Assembly: GCA_023818995.1 (NCBI GenBank)
Contig: JAMWDA010000042.1
Span: 1 to 10,989, forward strand
Source: Candidatus Omnitrophota bacterium
GTDB lineage: Bacteria; Omnitrophota; Gorgyraeia; Duberdicusellales; 4484-171
Length of the DNA: 10,989 nt
Direction: 5' to 3'
The notes beneath the pieces were generated by a model, which was given only the letters and a program-made list of their open reading frames with translations, was not told where the DNA came from and did not search any database. Position 1 is the stretch's first letter, and every line of letters starts with the position of its first letter. Shown piece by piece: positions 1 through 7,028 of the stretch. Made by a program: the position numbers and the translations under genes.

Positions 1-3000
1 CATTGATTCAAGCATTACCAAAGGTAATCCCTCCCTTAAAGAAGGTATAACTAAAATATCTATTGCCTGTAAAATGTTATTAACATCATTCCTAAGCCCG
101 GTAAAGATCACTTTATCTTCTAAACCTAAACTTCTTACCATCTCTTTAAGAGTTTCCCTCTCTACCCCATCTCCTACTACTACTAACTTTAGATTATACC
201 TACCATCTAAAAGCCCCATTGCATTAAATAAAAACTTATGCCCTTTAGGCTCTACTAACCTACCAATTATCCCTAAAACTTTAGTATTATCTTCAACGCC
301 CAATTCCTTTCTTATCTTTTCCCTCACCTCACTTTTAATGCAAAAATCTTCCTCATTAATCCCATTATAGATAACCTCTAACTTCTCTTCGGAGATGCCT
401 TTAGATTTATAAAAATCCCGAACAGCTTGAGATACAACCACTATCTTATGCGTAAATTTTGAAAGTAAGCGGTCAATAAGAAAATAATATTTTGGTTTCC
501 ATACATCAACACTATGCTCTGTAGCAATTATTACTCTTACTTTAGATAAAACGGCGGCAACTCTACCCCAACAATTCGCTCCCCATAAATGCGTATGCAC
601 AATATCTATGTTATGTTTCTTTATCAACCTAATTATCTTAGCAATTATGCTTAAATCAATACCAGGCTTCTTATTTAAAGCAATAACTTTAATCCCCCCT
701 TTTTCCAACTCATCGGCAAAAAATCCTTTGTCATTTAAACAGCAGACTATAGGATTAAATCTATTCTTATCTAATCCCTTAACCAAATTAACTACTATCC
801 TCTCTGCTCCCCCCAACCCTAATGACCAGATAATATAAAGTATATTCATCCTTCTGTAACAAGCTGATATATTAACTCCAAAATCTGAAGAACTAATAAC
901 TTTATTAAATATTAGTGCTAAATTTGCAACATTCCTTTTAGCATCAAACTTTTTCTCAACCAAAATCCTCGCATTATAAATAATTTTCTCCTTAAGAATA
1001 TCGTCATTCGCTAAGTTTAATATTGCCTTCGCTAAAGCTACACTGTTATTAGGGGGCACTAATATACCTGTTTCCTTATCAATTATCGCCTCAGGTATAC
1101 CCGAGATATTTGTAGAAATAACAGGCACTCCGCAAGCCATTGCTTCTAAAATAACATTAGGGATACCATCTCTATCGCCATTTTTAGCGAGCACACTTGG
1201 TTGGACTAAAACTGTCGCTTCCTTATACAACTCCATAATTTCCTTTTGAGTTTTTTCTCCCAAAAACTCTATCTTATCACTTAACTTATACTTTTTTACT
1301 TTACTACTAAGCCTACCTAAAAGCTCGCCTTGCCCAACAATTTTACAATAAAAATTCAATCCCTCTCTATCAAGAATCTGACAAGCATCAATTAAATAAT
1401 CAAACCCCTTTGTATCCACCAATCTACCTATAGAAAGAATATTTATTCTTACATTTTCTATCTTCTTATTTCTCAAAGGAAACTTATCTAACTCAATGCC
1501 ATGATAATTGAGGACAATCTTACCCAAAACACACACATCATCAATATTTTCTCCTTTACCATTATCTATAAGCTCACCCAAGAACCTACGATTATACTCA
1601 GTGCAAGTTACACAGAACCTTGCTCTTCTAATTTTATCTTTTAATCCTTTCTGACTAACAAAAATATCCCAAGCGTGAGCAGTAAAACTAAAAGGGATAC
1701 CTGTCAATATATTCAAGATAACTCCCGCGGTTGTGGGCATTGTTGCCCAATGAGTATGTAAATGACAAATCCTATACTTCTTAATCAAATCAGCAATATA
1801 GAAACACTCACACAAAACATACAAAGCCTTAATTAACTCTACTCCCACAAAGCCATAAGTATAAAAAACATACACAATAGTCTTCATCGTATTACAAGGG
1901 TGAACGCATATCCATCTAAGTATGGTTAATAAACTTATTTTAGGATAAAATGTATCCGCAAGGAAATCCTTTGCTTGAGGATGGATGATTTTATCTTTAC
2001 AAAACTTTAAGGATATAATCTTAAATTTTAATCCTCTTTCCTTTAATCCTACAAACTCCCGTAAAATAAATGTTTCATACATCTGAGGGAACTGTGAACA
2101 TACAAAGGCAATCTGGGGTTGAGTGAATGATAGATATAAATCTTCAAAATCTCTTACCATCCTCTCAAGACTAAATCTCTCTCTAACTATCCTACGGGCG
2201 TTCCCTCCCAATTTTCCTCTCAAATCTTTATTCTTCAATAACCTAATAATCGCCTCTGCTAATGCTTGGGGAGTTTTGGGAGGGACTAAAAACCCTGTCT
2301 CTTTATCCACCACTGTCTCTAAATTCCCATCTACAGCAGTTGCCACCACTGGCACACCACTTGCCATTGACTCCAAAATTGTATTAGACATCCCTTCCGA
2401 ATAAGAGGCATTTACGGATATATCCATTATTAAGAGCAATTCTGGGATATCATTTCTACTTCCTAAAAATAACACCTTATCCTTGTAAGAAGTATTTTTA
2501 ACCTCTGTCTCTATTTCTTTCCTTAAATGACCGTCGCCAATAAATAAGAAGGTAGTATTGGGAACCTCTTCTAAAATGAGAGGAATTGCCTGGATAAAAT
2601 CTTTATGCCCTTTAATCCAACTAAAATTGGCAATCATTCCTACTACAAAATCATCTGGTTCTATCTTCAATTGCTCTTTAACCATAGAATTTGAATCTTG
2701 AACATTGAATTTTTCTAAATCTACGCCATTATAAATTACCTCTATTTTCTCTGGTTTTACCTTTTCCTTGTTAAGCACTACCCTTTTTACTCCCTCACTA
2801 ACACAGACAATCTTATCTACCCAACGATTAGTTAACCGATAAGACAAAATATGCCTGAATTTACCCTCACGAAGCATACCTGTATCTCGCCTACTTGTAA
2901 TGATAGTTTTTACACCAACTATTTTACCTGCAATTACGCCCAATATATTCTCACTAAAAAGATAAGTATGCACAATATCAAAACCTTCCTTTTTCATTAG

Positions 3001-3189
3001 TTTAACTAACCTTATAAACCCTTTCAACCCGGATAACCCATAGATTTTCTTTATACCCAATTCTTCCAAAGTTACTAATTTCGTCTCAAATTTTTCTTTA
3101 TCTATAACAGAGAGTAGTTCTCTAAGATGCTTTTGTGCACCTGCAGGTTTTAATTTATCAATAAGATAAAGAATTTTAGTTCTCCTCAT
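1..3189 (-). CDS. Triple-domain GT4 glycosyltransferase fusion (3' end beyond window)
   Basis: A single frame runs from ATG at 3189-3187 to the window edge: 1063 codons with no TAA, TAG or TGA (read codon by codon). It carries three successive GT-B/GT4 modules. Module A, residues 1-354, has GAQKH near the N-terminus and the donor-site EX7E pair E265/E273 (EGMSNTILE). Module B, about 357-765, starts with a SQFPQMYETFI-type N-terminus, has HTHW at 478-481 and R589/K594, and shows D674/E682 in DGIPNVILE, an aspartate variant known in this subfamily. Module C starts at M781 with GLGGAER, has R977/K982 and E1053/E1061, and is cut 2 residues after E1061; about 90 more residues are expected. The A/B linker is only a few residues and module B has no initiator Met near its start. 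C begins with a Met, but the purine-rich AGAAGG abuts that ATG with no spacing, so independent initiation looks poor. An in-frame TAG at 3198-3196 fixes the upstream limit. Likely role: sequential sugar transfer onto a lipid-linked glycan in the cytoplasm; sugars unknown. Confidence 0.5.
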   Translation of the reverse strand, partial: MRRTKILYLIDKLKPAGAQKHLRELLSVIDKEKFETKLVTLEELGIKKIYGLSGLKGFIRLVKLMKKEGFDIVHTYLFSENILGVIAGKIVGVKTIITSRRDTGMLREGKFRHILSYRLTNRWVDKIVCVSEGVKRVVLNKEKVKPEKIEVIYNGVDLEKFNVQDSNSMVKEQLKIEPDDFVVGMIANFSWIKGHKDFIQAIPLILEEVPNTTFLFIGDGHLRKEIETEVKNTSYKDKVLFLGSRNDIPELLLIMDISVNASYSEGMSNTILESMASGVPVVATAVDGNLETVVDKETGFLVPPKTPQALAEAIIRLLKNKDLRGKLGGNARRIVRERFSLERMVRDFEDLYLSFTQPQIAFVCSQFPQMYETFILREFVGLKERGLKFKIISLKFCKDKIIHPQAKDFLADTFYPKISLLTILRWICVHPCNTMKTIVYVFYTYGFVGVELIKALYVLCECFYIADLIKKYRICHLHTHWATMPTTAGVILNILTGIPFSFTAHAWDIFVSQKGLKDKIRRARFCVTCTEYNRRFLGELIDNGKGENIDDVCVLGKIVLNYHGIELDKFPLRNKKIENVRINILSIGRLVDTKGFDYLIDACQILDREGLNFYCKIVGQGELLGRLSSKVKKYKLSDKIEFLGEKTQKEIMELYKEATVLVQPSVLAKNGDRDGIPNVILEAMACGVPVISTNISGIPEAIIDKETGILVPPNNSVALAKAILNLANDDILKEKIIYNARILVEKKFDAKRNVANLALIFNKVISSSDFGVNISACYRRMNILYIIWSLGLGGAERIVVNLVKGLDKNRFNPIVCCLNDKGFFADELEKGGIKVIALNKKPGIDLSIIAKIIRLIKKHNIDIVHTHLWGANCWGRVAAVLSKVRVIIATEHSVDVWKPKYYFLIDRLLSKFTHKIVVVSQAVRDFYKSKGISEEKLEVIYNGINEEDFCIKSEVREKIRKELGVEDNTKVLGIIGRLVEPKGHKFLFNAMGLLDGRYNLKLVVVGDGVERETLKEMVRSLGLEDKVIFTGLRNDVNNILQAIDILVIPSLREGLPLVMLESM

Positions 3190-3204
3190 ATTTATCTAAT
3201 TTAG

Positions 3205-3256
3205 CTCCACCCGACGGATAATTTAAGAGTTACCTTCTTACACCCGGCGGGTGCAA
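3205..3256. repeat. GC-rich palindromic repeat, two units
   Basis: Unit 3238-3256 reads TTACACCCG-G-CGGGTGCAA, a near-perfect inverted repeat with one arm mismatch. Unit 3205-3221 (CTCCACCCGACGGATAA) is a degenerate copy. They lie in the 5' leader of the triple glycosyltransferase, and the degenerate unit supplies a GGTGGAG string about 17 bases before its ATG, which is too far for a normal ribosome binding site. The same palindrome recurs at 5458, 7035 and 8467. Confidence 0.5.
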
Positions 3257-3285
3257 ATGAGTTTTTAATTCACATAAAAATCCTC

Positions 3286-3314
3286 AACATATCTGTTCTT
3301 AATCTAATTATCAA
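3286..3314 (-). promoter_or_regulatory. Possible sigma-70-type promoter for the triple glycosyltransferase
   Basis: On the minus strand TTGATA (3314-3309) is followed after 17 bases by TATGTT (3291-3286). This is a moderate match to TTGACA/TATAAT with ideal spacing. It would give a leader of roughly 90 bases containing both palindromic repeat units before the ATG at 3189. Such hexamers are easily found by chance in AT-rich DNA, so the call is weak. Confidence 0.5.
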
Positions 3315-3424
3315 CAATATCAAACTTAATAATCGCTCTTTTTATATAAGATTTAGAAGTTTGTTTCATAAATATAAAAATGATACTTAATGTTAGTTAA
3401 AAGACACTTATCTATCTTATATAT

Positions 3425-3505
3425 TTATTTTATTTCCTTCTCAAAATCTTTTACTATCTTTTTGATATCAAATAACTCTTCTGTTCTCTTCCTGCCCGCT
3501 ACCTG
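3425..3505 (-). pseudogene. C-terminal remnant of a GT4 glycosyltransferase
   Basis: About 25 codons ending at TAA 3427-3425 read AGRKRTEELFDIKK followed by a basic/acidic helix. This closely matches the end of the intact glycosyltransferase at 8494-9663 (AGRKRVEEVFDIKK plus the final helix), so it is the last helix of a GT4 enzyme. Nothing recognisable as glycosyltransferase precedes it: the frame runs back through QVAG and aromatic residues to a TAA near 3550, inside the vapBC promoter. It differs from the 8494 gene at many codons, so it is a relative, not a recent copy. The rest of the gene was apparently lost when the toxin-antitoxin cassette arrived; that is inference. Confidence 0.5.
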
Positions 3506-3517
3506 CACAAAAAATCT

Positions 3518-3547
3518 TTGACAATATAGAGTATGTATGTTAACATA
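3518..3547 (+). promoter_or_regulatory. vapBC promoter with overlapping palindromic operator
   Basis: A perfect -35 TTGACA (3518-3523) is followed after 17 bases by TAACAT (3541-3546). A perfect 12-base palindrome, TATGTTAACATA (3536-3547), covers that -10 position. A second inverted repeat, TATTA(N4)TAATA (3546-3559), lies just downstream. VapB-type antitoxins normally repress their own operon by binding palindromes at the promoter, so these are good operator candidates. Confidence 0.5.
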
Positions 3548-3571
3548 TTATACGTAATACACATAAAATAC

Positions 3572-3580
3572 AGGAGGTGA
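3572..3580 (+). promoter_or_regulatory. Strong Shine-Dalgarno of vapB
   Basis: AGGAGGTGA lies 4 bases before the ATG at 3585. It is the strongest canonical ribosome binding site in the window and matches the anti-SD sequence of bacterial 16S rRNA. It fixes the vapB start. Confidence 0.5.
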
Positions 3581-3584
3581 TTTT

Positions 3585-3812
3585 ATGGCTTCTCTAACAT
3601 TATCTATACCTGAGGAATTAAAACGTAAAATGGCAAAATTCAAATACATCAACTGGTCAGAAGTAGCACGCCACTCTATTATCAATAAACTGCAAATATT
3701 AGAAAGGATGAATAAGCTTCTTTCTAAAAGCACCCTTACCGAAGAAGATACTATCAAATACGGCCGGATGATAAATAAACGCATCCGGAAGAAACATAAA
3801 GCCAGCAGATAA
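3585..3812 (+). CDS. vapB: VapB-type antitoxin (ribbon-helix-helix-like)
   Basis: A 75-residue protein, likely the DNA-binding antitoxin of the adjacent PIN toxin. The N-terminus (SLTLSIPEELKRKM) has the strand-helix pattern of ribbon-helix-helix proteins, followed by INWSEVARHSI, the usual second helix of VapB-like antitoxins common in archaea and some bacteria. The C-terminal half (from about residue 38) is charged, helical and very basic at the end (NKRIRKKHKASR); in this family it wraps around the toxin. ATG 3585 has a strong ribosome binding site. The stop TAA (3810-3812) directly abuts the toxin ATG, as expected for translational coupling. It is on the strand opposite to the polysaccharide genes and has its own promoter, so it is an independent cassette. 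Confidence 0.5.
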   Translation: MASLTLSIPEELKRKMAKFKYINWSEVARHSIINKLQILERMNKLLSKSTLTEEDTIKYGRMINKRIRKKHKASR

Positions 3813-4226
3813 ATGCAATTAATCGTAGATGGTAATATCTTAATCGCTGCTTTTTTAAAATCTGCACTTACCAGAGAAATACTTTTTGATGAGAGAGTTA
3901 AATTCTTTGCGCCTGAATATTTCGCTATAGAAGTAGCGCAAACATTTAAGAAAAGTAAATCTTTAAAAAACCGCATAAAATTAAATAAAGAACAGATACA
4001 AGAATTAATCAATTTCCTCCTCGAGCCTATAGAAATTATCCCTGAAGAAGAATACGCTTCTTTTATGGATAAAGCCAAGAAAGAAGTCCCTTTTGATGAT
4101 GCTCCATATCTAGCGCTATCTTTAGCTCTTAAAATTCCCATTTGGCACAATGATACGACGTTTAAGAAACAATCGTTGGTTAAAGTTTATACTACCGCCG
4201 AATTAATTAAATTACTCAAATCCTAG
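3813..4226 (+). CDS. vapC: VapC-type PIN-domain ribonuclease toxin
   Basis: A 137-residue PIN-domain protein, a typical length for VapC. VapC toxins are Mg2+-dependent endoribonucleases that cut tRNA or rRNA when released from the antitoxin. Candidate acidic metal ligands are in place: D6 in the N-terminal strand (LIVDGNI), E40 (AIEVAQTF), D96 (FDDAPYLALSLAL) and D114 (IWHNDTTF). The DxPYLALALxxxxPIWHND pattern belongs to a PIN subfamily common in archaea and deep-branching bacteria. All four acidic positions being intact suggests an active toxin. The start codon immediately follows the vapB stop, with no separate ribosome binding site. No clear terminator follows in the 66 bases before the converging glycosyltransferase pseudogene. 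Confidence 0.5.
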   Translation: MQLIVDGNILIAAFLKSALTREILFDERVKFFAPEYFAIEVAQTFKKSKSLKNRIKLNKEQIQELINFLLEPIEIIPEEEYASFMDKAKKEVPFDDAPYLALSLALKIPIWHNDTTFKKQSLVKVYTTAELIKLLKS

Positions 4227-4292
4227 ATTTATTTACCTGAGCAGTTTGCATAATCCCTTTATGGTTTATCGTTTAAAGAAGTTTTGGGGAGG

Positions 4293-5414
4293 TTATTTTT
4301 TATCTAAACTCACAACGGTCTCCTCCCACATCCTCTTAACTCTTAGCATTTTCTCTATCGGTGAAGCAAAATACCCTAACTTTTTAATATAACTGGAATT
4401 GTTGGCTCCCATTTCTCTAATAAGTTGATAGTTATTGGATAAGAAAATTATCTTCTTAGCCATCATTTTATAATCTCTCAAAGGGACCCTATACCCATTA
4501 TATCCATTTAAAATTAATTCCTTTGCTCCCAAATTATCTGTTGTTATAATAGGCTTATTTCTTGCTGCCGCCTCAATATATACCCCCCTAAACTTTCTCT
4601 TACAGAAGAAAACACAAAAATATCGCAAATCGTAAAATAATAAGGCATATCGGAATGAGGAATATTGCCCAAAAATAAAATATTATCTTCAATACACATC
4701 TTCTTAGCTAACTTATCCATATATTTCCTTAGCGGTCCGTCACCGGCAATAAGTAACAAAACATTAGGAATACTCTTCTTTACAGTTTTAACAACTTTAA
4801 ACATAGTAAAATAGTCTTTCTGAGGAACTAAACGCCCCACACAAAGCAATAAAGGATACCTACCTATAAAATTATGCGATATGTTATTACTTTCATAATC
4901 TAAAAAATGTTTTAACTCTGTTATGGGAGGACAAGAATAAATCTTATTTATATCAAAAGGAATTTTTTTGCTAACATCTCCCGATGTTTATCACACATTG
5001 CTCTTATGGAACTACTCTCTCTTAATAAAAACCTTATAACAAAGAATTTTATTCTTTCTATAAAACTACACCCTAAATTATTCTCAAAAATAGTAGCATA
5101 TATCCATACATTTAACGGTATTTTATATTTTCTCTTCAATATAATACCGATAATAAAACAAGAAAATGGTTCATCAGTGGAGATAATATCCACTCCTTCT
5201 CTAAAAATATATTCCCTTGCTTCTCTATACATTCTTAAATACTTATCAAAAACATTCTTTACGGGAACTTTATCAATTAAACAATTATCTTCTTCTACAA
5301 TGCTTCTATATCTAAAAGCGCTACTTACTACTAAAAGAATTAACTTAGAAACAACCTCTTTATACGATATATGCGTAGATTTTTTAGGATTTGTGTTAAA
5401 ATTAATACTCTCAT
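4293..5414 (-). pseudogene. GT4 glycosyltransferase broken by three frameshifts
   Basis: A full-length GT4 enzyme (about 374 residues if repaired) lies in three reading frames. The start ATG 5414-5412 gives MRVLILTQ, a typical GT4 first strand, after GGAAG about 9 bases upstream. The frame is lost near an A6 run (5385-5380) and resumes one frame over as SYKEVVSKLILL through STDEPFSCFIIGI (acceptor domain). A second break is at an A7 run (4969-4963), after which the C-terminal domain continues with CVGRLVPQKDYF and LLIAGDGPL. The third is at a G6 run (4588-4583), inside the donor motif RESLGGVYIE (EX7E). It then reads AAARNKPIITTDN to a normal stop at 4293. All three breaks have the sign expected from loss of one base in a homopolymer. 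It may be a true pseudogene, a set of sequencing errors, or (less likely) a slippage-recoded gene. Confidence 0.5.
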
Positions 5415-5457
5415 TTTTATAACTTCCGTTAGCTCTCCCTTTGTCCCCTTTCTTCCT

Positions 5458-5497
5458 TTTCTTACACCCGCCGGGTGTAAGAAACCCGGTGGGTGTA
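5458..5497. repeat. GC-rich palindromic repeat, perfect 13-bp arms plus a half unit
   Basis: The inverted repeat 5458-5470 / 5472-5484 has perfect 13-base arms around a single C (core TTACACCCGCCGGGTGTAA). A second, degenerate unit follows at 5483-5497 (ACCCGGTGGGTGTAA). It lies between the abiEii stop and the start of the broken glycosyltransferase. No T-tract follows on either strand, so it is not a standard intrinsic terminator. Confidence 0.5.
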
Positions 5498-5509
5498 AAA
5501 ATGGGGAGG

Positions 5510-6301
5510 TCACACATAATCTTCCAAAAATTTCTCTGCAAACAAAGAGGCATTTAAGACTAACTCAATATCATCCTCCTTAAACAAAAACGGCTTAACC
5601 TGTTCTGCAAGAAATTCCAATTCTTTCTGAGGAATATTTTTAAAATAATTAATCACGCCTTTAACAGGAGATTCTTTTATCTGATTTACTTTAAGAATAT
5701 CTTCATTAAATGGAAATTTTTTCTTGAGCATAAATAAGGTATCGTAAATATCCCTACCTCGTCTCCTATTAAAAAGAGCTAAAATTTTTTCAGAAAAAAT
5801 GCAATCTTCTCTAAGTAAAATAAAAGAAAAGTTATACCCATATAAGCTCAAAACACTTGTGCGAAATTCTAAATTCCAAGCTCGCTTATAAACTTCTATT
5901 TTAATCATTAAATCTATACCTCTTTTATCTGTAATTTTATAGACTTTCATTAAATCTTTAAAAAGCAGTTGTGCACTGAGAAGATTATCCCTCTCTTCTA
6001 CTGAGATATCTACCGAAAACCCTTCATTGTTCAAACTTTTTCTAACTTCTTCTAAAATTGTCCCAAATTCTTTACGTTTTAATTCCCTTGTAGCAAAATC
6101 CAAATCTTCAGAGAAACGGAGCATATTGTAGAAAAACCGCAATGCTGTTCCTCCTGTAAAATATAAATTCTTACCCAGAGATTACCTGTATATACTATTT
6201 AAAACTATTACCTGAAGATACTCTCTAATAACCGCTCTTGTTTTTATAATAGGTAAACCATTTGTCTTTGCTTCCTCTAAAAGATAATCTAAACTTAACA
6301 T
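5510..6301 (-). pseudogene. abiEii: AbiEii-type nucleotidyltransferase toxin with internal in-frame stop
   Basis: The frame starts at ATG 6301-6299, which overlaps the antitoxin stop by 7 bases (ATGTTAA). It reads 39 codons (MLSLDYLLEEAK to NSIYR), meets TAA at 6184-6182, and continues in the same frame with SLGKNLYFTGGTALRFF and RFSEDLDF to TGA at 5512-5510. The AbiEii/AbiGii nucleotidyltransferase motifs are present: GG (codons 50-51), D66xD68, and later K172 and RRGRDIYD (D184, D187). The family inhibits growth by NTP transfer onto tRNA and confers abortive phage resistance. A restart is possible at TTG 6142, preceded by AGGAGGA, giving 210 residues, but that product lacks the GG motif and would probably be inactive. 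Without the stop the protein would be 263 residues, close to family length. It is most simply a nonsense-inactivated toxin beside an intact antitoxin. Confidence 0.5.
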
Positions 6302-6927
6302 TTAACAAATCTCCTAAATTCTTGGGTAGATTTTAAAACCTTCTCGTTAAAAAGACCAGCATAAAAAAAGAGCCTTTGCCAATCCATCTTCTTAAGAATT
6401 ACTTTATTGAATCTTTCTCCTTTAAAATCCAAGAGTATCCCTCTTCTTAACCGATAATATAAAAAGTCAACTAATGCCTTTTCTCTATCGGCAATCTTAA
6501 CTTTAAAACCCTTATAATTCATTATCATATAACCTGTAAATGCTTTGAGTATACACGACCTATAAATAATAAATAGACCATAGCTATTTTTAAACTCCCG
6601 GATTGCCTTAGTAGTTATAGAAGTAACGCCTGCTGATACTTCGGGGATAATACTATAGATAGAAAGCTTCGTTTCTAAAGAAACATACGATGGTTCGTAT
6701 AACTTATTAGCGATGTATAAATCAGGAATATTTAGCTCCTCCCCAAAATCTATAACTTCATATAAATCTCTCTTTACTCTTCTGAAATATTCTTTTCTCA
6801 ACCATCTCACAAGATTATTTTTTATCGTTTTTGTATTCTCTTGAGGAAATAGATTTTTAATATCCCTTAAGGTAAAAAGGTATAATTTGTTTTTTCTTAA
6901 ATTTGTTATCAATTTCAAATAATCCAT
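6295..6927 (-). CDS. abiEi: AbiEi-type antitoxin / autoregulator of the AbiE system
   Basis: A 210-residue protein that resembles AbiEi antitoxins of type IV toxin-antitoxin systems. The N-terminus (residues 1-55) looks like a winged helix (LFTLRDIKNLF, then a second helix with NNLVRWLRKEYFRRVKRDLYEV); it would bind DNA. The middle has the family signature EPSYVSLETKLSIYSIIPE (78-96), then TSITT (102-106). The C-terminal part contains IADREKALVDFLYY (145-158), matching the usual EKALLDLLYL segment. Start ATG 6927-6925 has a modest TAGGGA upstream. Its stop overlaps the toxin start by 7 bases, indicating translational coupling. AbiEi proteins repress their own promoter and neutralise AbiEii without stable complex formation; whether this one still has a purpose depends on the state of the interrupted toxin. 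Confidence 0.5.
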   Translation of the reverse strand: MDYLKLITNLRKNKLYLFTLRDIKNLFPQENTKTIKNNLVRWLRKEYFRRVKRDLYEVIDFGEELNIPDLYIANKLYEPSYVSLETKLSIYSIIPEVSAGVTSITTKAIREFKNSYGLFIIYRSCILKAFTGYMIMNYKGFKVKIADREKALVDFLYYRLRRGILLDFKGERFNKVILKKMDWQRLFFYAGLFNEKVLKSTQEFRRFVKC

Positions 6928-6965
6928 TTTAATAAATCCCTATTTATAATGACTTTCTAAAATAG

Positions 6966-6994
6966 AATACAACTTAATTCCTTTATGTTGTCAA
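6966..6994 (-). promoter_or_regulatory. Likely abiE promoter
   Basis: On the minus strand, a perfect TTGACA (6994-6989) is followed by a 17-base spacer and TGTATT (6971-6966); TATTCT with a 19-base spacer (6969-6964) is an alternative -10. It ends about 40 bases before the abiEi start, which suits an autonomously regulated toxin-antitoxin operon. Confidence 0.5.
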
Positions 6995-7028
6995 ACTAAT
7001 TGTCTGAATAAATTTTCACCTTCTCATA

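Larger units (their letters stand above)
3190..3424. other. Non-coding leader region upstream of the triple glycosyltransferase
   Basis: About 235 AT-rich bases without a convincing gene. They contain two copies of the GC-rich palindromic repeat (3205-3221 and 3238-3256) and a possible minus-strand promoter (3286-3314). The rest is low-complexity A/T sequence. A 21-codon minus-strand frame at 3304-3369 has no recognisable similarity or ribosome binding site. Confidence 0.5.
3500..4239. repeat. Short direct repeat TACCTG flanking the vapBC cassette
   Basis: TACCTG occurs at 3500-3505, at the point where similarity to glycosyltransferase stops, and again at 4234-4239, just after the vapC stop. 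It could be a target-site duplication or recombination scar, but six bases can easily match by chance over these intervals. Confidence 0.5.

Noticed and set aside
74..838. Plus-strand frames at 74-370 and 608-838
   Set aside because: Antisense shadows of the third glycosyltransferase module; composition is unlike a real protein and there is no ribosome binding site.
2123..2404. Plus-strand frame of 93 codons
   Set aside because: Lies opposite the donor domain of module A of the triple glycosyltransferase and has no recognisable motif.
1..3189. Alternative genetic code (reassigned stop) as the reason for the long frame
   Set aside because: No TGA, TAA or TAG codon occurs in the frame, so no reassignment is needed; other genes here end normally with TAA, TAG or TGA.
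3304..3369. Small 21-codon minus-strand frame in the leader region
   Set aside because: No ribosome binding site or recognisable similarity, and expected by chance in AT-rich DNA.
3548..4150. Minus-strand frame of 200 codons
   Set aside because: Shadow of vapB/vapC, whose family motifs and ribosome binding site are clear on the plus strand.
4948..5553. 201-codon minus-strand frame beginning with MPLCLQRNFW taken as a gene
   Set aside because: Its first part reads through the abiEii 3' end and the palindromic repeat; only the part after about 5385 is glycosyltransferase, and the better start is ATG 5414 in another frame.
5006..5583. Plus-strand frames at 5006-5422 and 5371-5583
   Set aside because: Antisense to the broken glycosyltransferase and running through the palindromic repeat; no protein features.
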